Shown here: positions 1 to 8,521 of the stretch, in pieces | Layout of the letters: each line of letters starts with the position of its first letter | Position numbering within the stretch: position 1 is the first letter of the stretch | Source: Chlamydomonas sphaeroides | Lineage: Eukaryota > Chlorophyta > Chlorophyceae > Chlamydomonadales > Chlamydomonadaceae | Length of the DNA: 11,735 nucleotides | Assembly (NCBI GenBank): GCA_001662425.1 | Contig: BDDC01002075.1 | Coordinates: forward strand, 4,766 to 16,500 | Reading direction: 5' to 3' | Position numbers and translations under genes: made by a program | The notes under the pieces: generated by a model | The model's database searches: none | Told to the model about the DNA's origin: nothing | What the model saw: the letters and a program-made list of their open reading frames with translations, nothing else

Positions 1-492
1 CCCACGGACACGAAAGCCCGGCCGACCCCCGGGCACGTCTCCCGCACCTGCGCCATCATGCGGAGCTGCGCCTCCAGCTCCGCGTCACCGCCGCCCTCCT
101 CGATCCGTCGTAGCTTACCGCTGTCCTTGGCCGCGCCGGCGGGCTGGCGGGCACAGGCAATCGACGGGGCAGGGGCGCGTCTCCATGCCGCGTCAACATG
201 CTTGCATTCTTGACTTTTCGGGCATTGCGCATGACCACTTGTGATTGGCATGCGGTACGCACCTTGCGTGTGTCGGAGAAGAGCGTGAGGATCTTGACGG
301 CGACGGGGATGTCCCCCGAGGGCGACCGCAAGATGCCGCGGTAGACAATGCCCGAGGAGCCTGGCAAGGGAGTAACAGAGAGAGGAAGTCCTGGCGAGCG
401 CGCACATCATGGTGGCAGGGGAGCCGAGCGTCACAGCGGCAAGTGCACGGCCCACCTCGCCCCAGCACCGCCTCCCAGTCCACCAGCACGTT
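1..492 (-). other. Protein kinase N-lobe (partial, cut by window edge)
   Basis: Exons 17 (end), 18 and 19 join in phase: VDWEAVLGR, then GSSGIVYRGILRSPSGDIPV followed by AVKILTLFSDTRK, then PAGAAKDSGKLRRIEEGGG and an alpha-C helix region LEAQLRMMAQVRETCPGVGR. The glycine-rich loop Gly-Arg-Gly-Ser-Ser-Gly-x-Val-Tyr and the Val-Ala-Val-Lys ATP-binding lysine are intact. The segment Met-Ala-Gln-Val-Arg-x-x-Cys-Pro-Gly-Val resembles the usual end of alpha-C and the strand after it. A charged Gly-rich insert lies before alpha-C. The hinge, HRD, DFG and APE motifs would lie left of position 1. The tyrosine-kinase-like group is likely from the Tyr-Arg-Gly and Val-Ala-Val-Lys style, but unproven. Confidence 0.85.
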
Positions 493-3400
493 CTTGCCCA
501 GCGTCATCGTGGGTACGTCAGAGGACGAGGCATCGCCGCTGCCTGTGGCGCTGCCAGATCGAGGAACCAGGACCACATCCATGGCGCGGCCTGCGGGGGT
601 TCGCGCCATGTAAACATTGCCGTGTACGGCGACACATTGCGACTTGATTACTGGTTATGCGAGGGTTCTGGACGCAGCCGCTTCCATGGGCCAGCGACAA
701 CCACTCAGGGAATGCTGGCGCGTAACCATCAAGCGATGCTGCAGCGCGCAAGATGTGCCGCGCCCGATGGCGCTGCTGGCTAGCTCGCTGTCGTCAGTCG
801 AGCAGACATACTGCTCCAGGTTGCCCACCCGCGTGCCGCGGCGTGTGGATGTCGCTGCTGCGAGAGACGGTTGACTCTCCGTGCGTGCCCACAAGGCCCA
901 CCATCGCCTGCGCGGCCCACCAATGCAGCTCGCTCAATGTGGAATGTCAGCGTTGAACATCGGAGCTGTGCCCAAACACACCATCGCAGATGCGGCTACC
1001 ATGTCTAGACCCGGTCTGCAGCCAACCAACGCATGCCTGCCAGGGCACATGTTCCTCCCCGTCCAAGGTCCCCACCCAGTCATCATCACCTGCAGGTTGG
1101 ACGGCTGCGGCAACACCTCGCCCTTCCCCGGCGGCAGTGCCGACCCAAACACATGGTCCTCGGAAGCTGTAGTGGTGCCTGTGGTGATGCTTGCAAAGGC
1201 AGCCGAGCCCCATCCAGAAGCGGAGGACCCCATCAGCATGCCTCCGTGGCTGCTGTCCTGACCAGCACGCCCGCCGGCACTGTGTCCGCCAGCCAAGCTG
1301 GCAGCGGCGGGTGGCAGCGGCAGCAACAGCGGCAGCCGCAGCGGCGAGCTGGGCGAGCGCTGCTGCACGATTGTGCAGTGGCCAGTGGTGCCAGCGCTGG
1401 CTGTGCAGCCGCCAGCCTGTGGGGCACGGCAATGGTAGGGCGCCTTGCTGCAACAGCTACAGCTAGAGCCTGATGAGCCCGCCAGTAATTGTTGGCATGA
1501 AATTTCACTCAACAAGCTACCGTACGAAGCGGGTGACCCAATGCCCCACACCACCCAGCCATGCCCACGCGGCTCATCCAAGTATGGCCTACCTGCAATG
1601 ATGATCTATACATTGCGACATGCAATACATCCCAGCCGCTATGGATGGTTCTGCTGGCAACAGGACGCACCTGGGACCACACCAGCTGTGAATCTGGCTG
1701 CACTGTCATGGCGGCGGCCACCAACGTGCCCGATCCAGTTAGCCGTCCAACCACACGCTGCCGCGTGTCAGCTGCCGATTGCGCATCTTGTGGGCTCTTG
1801 GCCACCGATGGCGTACCCGTGCTGAATGCGGGCGGGGCTGCTGGAGTGTCGCTGGGGTGGTTGATCTCGCCACAGCCGCCACCATCAACACCGGCACCAT
1901 GTCTACTGGAGCAGCCGGTAGCAGCTGCCGGTGCTGCGGGGGCCAGGATGTTGTGGATGGACGCTGTGCCGGCTGAGGTGGCTTCATGCGTCTCGGCTGC
2001 GCTGGGATTGGCCACCGCAGGAGACATAGCACCTCCCAGATCAGAAGGTGGCTGCACAGCCACAGCAGCTGCAACCGGTGATGACACACCGAAGGCTCTT
2101 TCGGCACGGCACCCCTGCTCGGGGTCAGTGTGGCAGCTGCCCTCGGCCTCTGGTACGGCTGCCTGGCCGCCTGGCTGCAGCGCGCCTTCCTTGGGTGAGC
2201 CAGCATCTGCGCCACACCCGGATCTGGACCCGGACGCACTGCGCCACTTGTGCAGCAGCAAGCCAGCCCACACGGCCGCCGCCGCCAGCAGCAATCCTCC
2301 CACCGCGGCTCCGACCACGATGCCGGCGATGGCACCAGGTGGCGGGCCGGAGCTGTGGGTGGCTGCTGCGGGGGTGCCTACGCCAGCGAGCGGCGGGCTG
2401 GGGCTCGGGGCTGGGGCGGCCAGCGGCCTGCCCCACACCAGCCTCAGGTGCTCCACGTAGTGGCCTTGGAAGCCCTGCAGATGGATGGGTCAGGAGGAGG
2501 CAGGCGACAAGGTGTCCGACGTATGCCGGACTGACAATCGCCTCTGATAAGGATGCATAGATCTAGGACAAATTGAGCAGCGGCCAGTTGGCTGCCCATT
2601 GGTGCCCGTTGCTCACCACCAGTCCGACCAGGTAGCCCCCCGGCGGCGCCAGCTCCTGAAAGGCGGTAGTGCACATGGACGTGGACCGGTAGGGGCTGCT
2701 CCACATCCGGTCAGTGCTGGTGTGCAGCACCAGCCGCTCCAGGAAGCCGCCCGCACAGCCGCTGACGCCCGTGATGACCTCGCCAGGGCCTAGCCGCAGC
2801 TCCAGCCAGCCGCCCGTGCTCTCAATGCCCGCAGTCACAACGCTCGTATCGTTGAGGGATCCACCGCTATCGCGGCCGAGTGTAAGTTGCAGGCCCGATA
2901 CGAGCTCGGCGTGGTTGGAGATATTGGAGAACAGCAGCGCGGTGCTGAGCCCGAATGCAACAAGCGGCGACACAGCCTCAGCTGTTGCGTTGGCAGCGGC
3001 CGGCATCGCGCCAAGCGAGAAGGCGCACGACGCACCAAATGGGCCCGCACCCAGGCGCCGCGACTGAGTTAGCTCGTGCGGGCCTGTGAAGGGACAGGCA
3101 GAGGGCCAACAGCAGAGAGTGGAGGGTCGGACCACACGGGCCAGATGCGACCCAGGCAGCTGTGACAGCTTGCCGACCCTATCAACCCCAGCTCCGAGCT
3201 GCCATTGCCGCTACGCACCTGGCCGCCAGGCAGGTGTGCTGCCATTGCGCCCGCTGGCTGCCAGCACGCCTGCATGGCTGGTGTTCTGCTGTGCCGAGGC
3301 CTTGCAGAACACCCGGTTGGTGGTGCTGCAAGACACTGGGTAGAACTGCGGGAGGAGAAGAAGATCGATAAGCCCAGAGGGGAGAAGCCGCACCGAGGTG

Positions 3401-6400
3401 AAGGGCGGGAGGGCAGCGGAAGGCGGGGGCGAAGGGAGGCTCAAGGTGCGACACACTACTCAACACGGCACGGTGGCTGTATGACCACACCGCGATGATC
3501 AAATATACGAACGCTATCTGAGCATACCATGTGAGTGTACAGATCCTTAGCTCGCGGCCGCGCAAATGAGCCCTTGAGGCAGGCGTAGGCGGGTGCCGCG
3601 TCCACATACTTCTGCGGCATGGCCACCCAGAAGGGCGCTGCGGGCCTCGGGAAGGTAGGACGACGTACGGCAAGTTTCGGTTGGGGCAGAGCGCAGAACA
3701 AGGACAGTCATGCATGCATGCGAGCACATGGCACAGGCATGGCAGCAGACTATAGATAATAGCGTGGCGTAGGCTCTAGCGTGGGCTTGGAAGCGAGGCC
3801 GTGTTGAGCCCTTGGTTGCTTGCTGCCGCACGCAAGCTGCACAAGCAAGCTGCCCCCAGCAGCCAACCAGCGCCCTTGATGGCCTGCTAGCGCGCCTGGC
3901 GGTGGAGCACCCGTGCTGCTGCTCGTGACCTGGCGTCAGAGCAAGCAATCGTGCCATCCTTTGCGCCGTGTGCATGCATAGCGCTACCAAATCAACAGCC
4001 CGGCACGCCTGCATGACTCACAGCCCAACATGGCGGTGTAACCCCCCTGGCGCGTGTCCAGCGAGGTGACCAGCGCGATGACGTCTGATGCGTTGACCAT
4101 GGCCCAGTTCAGGCCGAGCAGCGTGGACTCCCTGCCATACCACAGGGTGGAAGCGCCGGCCGGAAGTTACCCGCAGGGCCCACTGTGTGTGTCAGGATTC
4201 CGCACGTACTTGGGCGGTGCGGAGCCCAGCAGGCTTGGCCCAGAGGTCGTGCATGCACAAAGCAATTATCCAAGCCTCCCCACACCTGCAGTTCTGCTGC
4301 GCCTCTGAGTACGTGAGCAGCTCATCGGAGGTGATGTGGAACAGCGTCACACGCGAGCCGTCGTCCGAGGTGCGGCTGAACACCACCACCTTGCCCTCCG
4401 GCTTGACGTCGCACAGGCCGTAGCCGGGCACGCAGCCCACCTGGCGGGGCAGCGTTGGACGTTGAATGGAAACATGAACTCCCAATGCATAGCAAACCTG
4501 GGCTCCCCTGATGCCAGCACAGCTGGGTGGGCTGCCGGGCCCTCCAGCGCTGCACGCCCAGCACGTGCATGCCTGACCCCCTTAGATTGTGGCCGTGTAC
4601 GCCTGCCCGCCAAGCCAGTGCAGGCCGCTTCCTTGCCAACGCCCCACCTGGCACGTCGTCAGCCCGGCGCCGCAAGTGGTGTACTGCCTCTGCCCCAAGC
4701 TGAACACACGGGCACCGCAGCACATGTTGCTGGGACACACACGGCCGCTTGTGGTGCCGCACTCGGGCAGCGGCTGCATATAGCGGCTGGCGACAGGAGG
4801 TCGGGCGGAGGGGCAGGCCGCCGCCGCCGCGCCGGGCGGCAGCATGGGCGGCAGCACGTGCCGGGCTGTCGGCTGCGGCGAGCCCAGCGGCGCCGCCCAC
4901 ACCAGCCGCATCTGCGCGGGTGGCCGCCGAGGGGCCGGGAGAGGTTATATCCAACGTGCAGGTACATACAGCAGGTTACATACATCACGATTGGGCCTAG
5001 CGCCGGTGCCAGCTAGCCAACCGACAACAGCCCATGCAAACCATCAATCCAATTAATCCAATCAATATAGCCACCTGTGCCGCTGGGCTGGCACAGGTAG
5101 GCGACAAGTCGGGGGCCGGGCCCGCAGCAGCGGTCCCGCACGACTGCTGGCGCCCGACGCGCGCCGCGGACCGCCGACTGCTGATTCCTGCTGCTCTGCA
5201 TGCACGGCATGCTTGGGCTAACTTGCTGACCCCCAAACCCGCTAACTAGCTAGCTAGCTGCCGCGCCGCACGCATTCAAGCACCGACCGGCCGCCGCCCG
5301 TCCCACCTGCGGCAGGAAGGCCAGGTCGTAGTCGAACACCTGCCGCTCCGTGACCTGCCACATGCTGGCGTTGATGTGCACCCCCGACAGCCCCGCCAGG
5401 TAGCCGCCCGGTGGGGCATCCTCCCTGTGCCCGGGCGGTGGGTCCAGCTTGCAGCAGTGATTGCCGGTAGGCAGGTTTGGCTATGCAGAAACTTGTGGTT
5501 TTGATGCCGGCGGGTGGTAGATTCCACCGCCAGGTTGATTTGACTGGGCCGACATACGCATGCATGGGAGCTGCTCGCGCCACGCGAGCGCCTGGTTCCA
5601 CGCCGCCAGCGCCTGGCATGGTGTTGCCGTGCGTGTGGGAGCGCGCACACGGTGTTTCGCTGTAACAGACAACCCGGTCTGGCAGCCGGCCGCAGCTCGA
5701 CCGTGGCCCCGCCGCAGCCCCTGCTCCACAACCCGCTTTCCTCCTGGCTATGCACACCAGGTCATATCTGGCCCCTCCCGCCCCTCAGCGCCAGCATGGT
5801 GCCAGCGCGCAGCTTGCAGCACGTCCCCGTCATCAAGCTTGCAACCCTCCCCTCTATCTGTCCCCCACCCTCCCGCACGAGGCCTGCCGAGTTACCTGAA
5901 GCTGGCGGTGCAGCCCCCGCGCCCCAGCTGGTAGCGGCGGCCGGTGCGGGTGGTGAGCAGCAGCCGCTCCACCTGCAGCCCAGGTTCGTAGCAGCCCTGC
6001 GACGGGAAGGCAGTCAGGCGGCACGGTCTGCGCACCTCGGCCAGCAGGGGCCCTTCGCGGCGTGTTTGCCATTGTGTCATATCAGCAGGCACTACTGGTA
6101 CCCCGCCGAAGCCGGTCGTTCCGCTGCAAGCCAGCAGCACCCCATGCAACCGTTGTAGCGGGGCACGGCGACGCTCGCTAGTTTGGGGGCGCCCACTCGC
6201 TGTGGCGATAGGTAGGTGGGGATGGGCGGCGGCAGCGCCGCACGGCAGGTAGACCCACGCACCTGCACCGCCACGACGTAGTCGTGCGCGTCACGGATGA
6301 CGTTGCACAGCTCGAACGAGGTGGCGGCGTCGACGATGGGTACCGGCGGGCCGCGAACCCCGGGTAAGGCCATGATGGCGCTCTGGTTGCGGTAGAGCGC

Positions 6401-7908
6401 CAGGACGTCGAGCCCCTCGTCCTCCGCCAGCGTCCTGATGGAGAAGAGACTGGCGGTGCTGCCTCTGCGATGGGCCCCATCGCGAGCAAGACAGACAGAC
6501 GGGTCCCTTGGTCATGTGCTGCTCGCTGTCGTGCCCGACCCACATCACACCCGCCTCGCCAGCCAGTCCCGCAGTGCCGCTCACCGGCGGCGGATTGTGG
6601 CATTCCACGCCACCACATTACATAATACGGCAGCCCGCGGGCAGGCCTGGTACTACTGCACAGCCTCCCGCAGCTCCTCACCTGTACAGCGCGCTTACTA
6701 AGGGCCCATTCCGCCAGAAGGTCGCACCGTCATCGTACGGCAGGTTGACGGGGGGCGGCGGCGGGTTGGCCCAGCCCAGCACGCTGCCGTACAGCAGCGT
6801 CAGTCCGGAGCGCTCAGGCCCCAGGGAGTGGGCGCTGGGGGAGGCCCGGGCCGCCTCATAGCGCGGCAGCCACTGACGAGACGCCTGTAGGGGCCATGTA
6901 TGTGCGCACGGCACAGGTAATAAGGAGTAATGAGTAATGCCAGCAGAGGGGTAGGCAGGAATGTATGTACGGACGCTGGCAAAGGGAGCGCAAAGTACTG
7001 GGCACCTCTGGAGTTCATGATTGCCGTCACAACCATAAACCCTGGCTGACGGGCGGCCAGCGGCTGACGGCCAGCAGCAGGCCAAACGAACGTACGGTTC
7101 CCTGCGACAACACCAAGCCCTCACCGCCATGCCGTGTGCGACGGCGGCTTCCTCGTCGGCGCACAGGTAGCAGAGCTTCCACTCGCAGGGCACGTCCATG
7201 GTCATGAAGTAACGTTCGGCCCCAGACACGTACATGTGAGCCCGGCAGACGCGGTAGTCGTCCCAGGCCCACATATCCCACCGCTCCTGGTATGCAGGGC
7301 TATTTATGGTGACGCCGGCGATGGAGTCGACCAGCAGCTGTGTTGGTGGGGGCCGTGATTGGCAAAAGGGCGGGTGAGCCGTGGGATGTGCGGGGCTCAA
7401 GGGACGAAACGATTGGGTGTGGCAAAGCCTACAAGGCCCAAGTGCCGAGCATGGCCCACCCCCACTTCCGTCCACACGCACCGCCGCCACCTCCGGCTGT
7501 TCCACGCTCAGCTGTACAAAGAGGACCGGGATGTAGTCGGCCGCGAGCAGCGTGCCGTGGCGCCCATTGAAGTACGCCGTAGCGTTGCTGCAGGCCGTGA
7601 CGGCTGTAACAAAGTCGACCGGCTCCAGAAAGGCCACTATGCCAATGCCTCCCACAGCAAAGGCTAGAGGCGCAGCGCCTGCATTTGTGTGAGCGGGCGA
7701 AGCGAAGGTTTCGGGGCGTTCATTGTTACAGGTATCAGGATCTTGACAGTGTGTGTCGCGGTGCTCCAACGTGTTTCGGGGTAACCTTCCAGCCACGTGG
7801 CCGTGCGTACTCACCCCCGGCAGGGACCAGCACGGCGATCAGCACGGCCAGGCCGACCAGCCCTCTCCAACGATGCAGGCCAGGGCTCAACGCCAGGTAG
7901 GGCGGCAT
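1..7908 (-). CDS. Multi-lectin transmembrane receptor-like protein kinase (3' end outside window)
   Basis: Proposed exons (minus strand, 5' to 3'): 7908-7815, 7678-7482, 7337-7125, 6884-6682, 6434-6263, 5996-5896, 5424-5307, 4911-4648, 4440-4286, 4131-4022, 3637-3528, 3345-3219, 3083-2617, 2474-1671, 1416-1090, about 857-702, 590-456, 360-263, 143-1. All introns are GT-AG and most donors are GTGCGT or GTGAG. Reading phase closes at every junction except those of the exon near 702-857. The ATG at 7908 is chosen because a TAG lies in frame two codons upstream and a signal peptide follows. Visible protein is about 1,330 residues: signal peptide, CTLD (about 36-158), jacalin-like (about 190-375), CBM18-like (416-464), CTLD (471-596), jacalin-like (about 640-795), transmembrane helix (about 825-851), linker, kinase N-lobe. 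From the architecture it should be a type I plasma-membrane receptor with ectodomain outside and kinase inside. The kinase lies in the tyrosine-kinase-like/Ser-Thr range, but its class cannot be settled without the C-lobe. I know no gene name for it. Confidence 0.8.
493..2252 (-). other. Cytoplasmic juxtamembrane linker, about 400 residues
   Basis: Exons 14 (rest), 15 (1416-1090), 16 (about 857-702) and most of 17 (590-493) encode a low-complexity Ala/Gly/Ser/Pro/Thr region between membrane and kinase, probably disordered. Exon 15 ends LPPGKGEVLPQPSNLQ at a CAG|GTGATG donor. Exon 16 holds the more ordered motif RVGNLEQYVCSTDDSELASS, and exon 17 ends NVLVDWEAVLGR at the start of the kinase. 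The weak point is exon 16. Its two possible acceptors (CGCAG at 858 or CAG at 855) need a phase-1 donor, but exon 15 ends in phase 0. A small unseen exon, the upstream acceptor near 920, or an error could explain this. Its donor could be GTGGTT at 704 or GTTGTC at 701. Both are phase 1 and fit exon 17. Confidence 0.55.
2253..2333 (-). other. Transmembrane helix of the receptor kinase
   Basis: In exon 14 a Pro/Ala/Ser stalk (PLAAPAPSPSPPLAGVG) is followed by a 26- to 27-residue hydrophobic stretch beginning GAIAGIVVGAAVGGLLLAAA. It ends with Leu-Leu-Leu-His-Lys-Trp-Arg, a basic stop-transfer sequence. With the N-terminal signal peptide this predicts a type I topology, lectin modules outside and kinase inside. 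Several small-xxx-small (Gly/Ala) spacings in the helix could favour helix pairing, which is inference. Confidence 0.85.
2421..3030 (-). other. Jacalin-like beta-prism domain 2 (exons 13-14)
   Basis: Residues about 640-795. The clearest part is WLELRLGPGEVITGVSGCAG, GFLERLVLHTST, FQELAPPGGYLVGLV and, across the phase-0 intron 2616-2475, GFQGHYVEHLRLVWGRPL. The Gly-x-Val-x-Gly-Val-x-Gly turn, the Leu-x-Leu-x-Thr strand and the final Gly-x-x-Gly-x-Tyr-x-x-x-Leu-x-Leu-Val-Trp strand are the jacalin-fold signature. Using the GTGAGC donor at 2616 rather than reading on to the stop at 2563 is what restores this last strand, which supports the model. Sequons Asn-Ala-Thr, Asn-Ile-Ser and Asn-Asp-Thr lie in its first half. 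It is the membrane-proximal ectodomain. Confidence 0.7.
3295..4392 (-). other. C-type-lectin-like domain 2 (exons 9-12)
   Basis: Four exons (4440-4286, 4131-4022, 3637-3528, 3345-3219) join in phases 2, 1 and 0. Residues about 471-596 run VTLFHITSDELLTYSEAQQN-Cys, LLGLNWAMVNASDVIALVTS, SPFWVAMPQ, YACLKGSFARP and FYPVSCSTTNRVFCKAS. This is the CTLD order: Tyr-x-Glu-Ala-Gln helix ending in Cys, Leu/Ala-x-Val-Asn strand, Phe-Trp-Val, then Cys-x7-Phe-Cys-Lys at the end. Cysteines at about 505, 562, 585 and 593 match the canonical four. WND and EPN/QPD calcium-site motifs are absent, so it is better called CTLD than a proven lectin. It has one sequon (Asn-Ala-Ser). A short Ser/Asn-rich linker follows before the next domain. 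Confidence 0.7.
3638..4021 (-). other. Intron 10 of the receptor kinase, no further gene seen
   Basis: 384 bases from a GTGAGT donor at 4021 to a CCCGCAG acceptor at 3638. It includes several GCATGC-type short palindromic words around 3710-3722 but no coding stretch or RNA gene that I can support. Confidence 0.5.
4411..4764 (-). other. Hevein/CBM18-like cysteine-rich module
   Basis: Residues about 416-464, split by the phase-0 intron 4647-4441. The core has ECGTTSGRVCPSNMCCG, then QYTTCGAGLTTCQ, then VGCVPGYGLCD after the intron. It has eight cysteines and the Cys-Pro-x3-Cys-Cys signature of hevein-type chitin-binding modules (CBM18). Two features differ from hevein: the loop between the Cys-Cys pair and the next Cys is 14 residues instead of about five, and the Trp-Gly-Trp aromatic cluster that binds N-acetylglucosamine is not visible. 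A low-complexity Ala/Pro linker separates it from the preceding jacalin-like domain. Chitin or GlcNAc binding is possible but less certain than the fold. It could also be a different small disulfide-rich module. Confidence 0.5.
5075..5143 (-). other. Candidate in-frame cassette exon inside intron 7
   Basis: Inside the 395-base intron 5306-4912 there is a 69-base stretch bounded by a CAG acceptor and a CAG|GTGGCT donor. It reads SCGTAAAGPAPDLSPTCASP plus three residues, in the same phase (0) as the flanking exons. It can therefore be included or skipped without changing the frame. I left it out of the main model because skipping gives FLPQ followed by MRLVW, which rebuilds the last jacalin strand as in the second copy. 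It may be chance open frame in GC-rich DNA. A second acceptor CAG three bases upstream would add one Gln. Confidence 0.25.
5425..5895 (-). other. Intron 6 of the receptor kinase, no further gene seen
   Basis: This is the longest intron of the gene (471 bases), between GTAACT at 5895 and a CACAG acceptor at 5425. Open frames crossing it on both strands have no recognisable domain and are explained as read-through of the exons. I see no RNA gene or repeat in it. Confidence 0.5.
7125..7678 (-). other. C-type-lectin-like domain 1 (exons 2-3)
   Basis: Two exons (7678-7482 and 7337-7125, intron 144 bases) encode about residues 32-168. The start (VAFLEPVDFVTAVTAC) has the CTLD pattern of a hydrophobic strand followed by a helix ending in Cys. 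Cysteines at about 61, 128, 148 and 156 fit the four canonical CTLD positions (C1-C4 and C2-C3 pairs), with one extra Cys at 153. The C-terminal stretch MTMDVPCEWKLCYLCAD resembles the usual last strands. The third-to-fourth cysteine spacing is eight, the same as in the second CTLD of this protein. I see no EPN, QPD or WND motif, so calcium-dependent sugar binding is not supported and protein or lipid binding is possible. One N-glycosylation sequon (Asn-Ala-Thr) is present near residue 63. Confidence 0.6.
7815..7908 (-). other. First exon: signal peptide
   Basis: The exon encodes 31 residues plus one base. It opens MPPYLALSPGLHRWRGLVGL, then continues with a short Ala/Val/Leu/Ile stretch and a Val-Pro-Ala-Gly end. 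A basic segment (His-Arg-Trp-Arg) before a hydrophobic core of about 14 residues and a small-residue end is a typical secretory signal peptide. It could instead stay as an N-terminal anchor. The donor GTGAGT starts at 7814. The exon ends in phase 1 and joins the acceptor at 7679 without breaking the frame. I see no clear TATA box upstream of it. Confidence 0.75.
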
Positions 7909-8079
7909 ATGCTACATGTGTGGAACGCTCCTGCGGTAGGGGTCCCGAGTTTCCAGGTTTTCGGCGCCAAGACGGACAAAACGAACTTGACGCCCAAAGC
8001 CCCAAAACTAGCAATGTCCAGCCCCAACAGCGGTTATGTACTAGTTATGTGAAACGACGCCGGACCCCAGGCAACTGCT

Positions 8080-8330
8080 GTGGGGGCGCCATGCCGCTGT
8101 GCATGCAGTGCGGCACAGCTCACGCAGCTTAGGTATGACGTCCCTTACTTTCAACTCTTTTATGCAGCGGTGGACAGGACGAACGTGGTTCTGGGGGGGA
8201 AAGGCGAGCTGGATTTCTTGGCCAGGCTTATGCGGTCCAGGAAGGTCAACATAATAAATTTGTGACTCCCTAATGGCAATAAAGCTGCCTGCGTACAAAG
8301 GGGTGCGTCGCGATAACATCACTTTCTAAA
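8080..8330. other. Less GC-rich island with overlapping open frames on both strands
   Basis: Base composition here is clearly more balanced than the flanks. On the plus strand a frame ending at 8265 contains YDVPYFQLFYAAVDRTNVVL and ends in an Ile/Asn/Leu tail. On the minus strand a frame from 8322 to 8041 contains IYYVDLPGPHKPGQEIQLAF. A third minus frame also stays open for over 40 codons. A GTAAGG donor-like site lies on the minus strand near 8144. I recognise none of the products and cannot say which strand, if any, is coding. The different composition suggests inserted or older foreign DNA, such as a piece of a mobile element or organellar DNA. Confidence 0.3.
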
Positions 8331-8521
8331 ACGGACATCTCAACAACGTAAGCAAGCGGCCAGCATAGGCGACGTGGGCGTTAGCAGTGGCGAATGGCGT
8401 GTGTTGTGGAGCTGCCCCGCCGCCGGCAACGCGCTGCAGGGCGATTGTGTCGTATGCCAGCGCGTGCCGGCGTTGCGCGAGGCTGAGAGAGCGCGAGCGG
8501 TCCGGCCTGCAGTCCTGAGGC

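Larger units (their letters stand above)
4885..6884 (-). other. Jacalin-like beta-prism domain 1 (exons 4-8)
   Basis: Five exons (6884-6682, 6434-6263, 5996-5896, 5424-5307 and the start of 4911-4648) encode roughly residues 190-375. The first part holds a Pro5 tract and LPYDDGATFWRNGPLVSALY. The recognisable core is YVVAVQGCYEPGLQVERLLL, then a TRTGRRYQLGRGG strand, then APPGGYLAGLSGV and the last strand MRLVWAAPL. That order (Gly-rich turn, Leu-rich strand, threonine strand, Pro-Gly-Gly turn, Gly-Leu, final strand) is the jacalin-type pattern, and it closely parallels the second copy nearer the membrane. The family binds mannose or galactose glycans. Binding here is unproven and the N-terminal strands are weakly conserved. 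Sequons Asn-Gln-Ser and Asn-Ala-Ser are present. Confidence 0.6.

Noticed and set aside
934..1581. Long minus-strand open frame taken as a separate protein
   Set aside because: It is read-through of exon 15 (1416-1090) into both flanking introns. The outer parts have no domain, and good splice sites bound the middle.
1561..2460. 300-codon plus-strand open frame opposite the transmembrane exon
   Set aside because: It is the antisense shadow of exon 14. The minus strand gives the stalk, transmembrane helix and in-phase splice sites.
5246..5260. CTAG tandem run as a possible regulatory or integration site
   Set aside because: It is a short simple repeat inside an intron with nothing around it to support a role.
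6678..7814. 378-codon minus-strand open frame as one continuous protein
   Set aside because: It crosses three introns with clear GT-AG limits. Only the parts 7678-7482, 7337-7125 and 6884-6682 look like protein, and they rejoin in phase.
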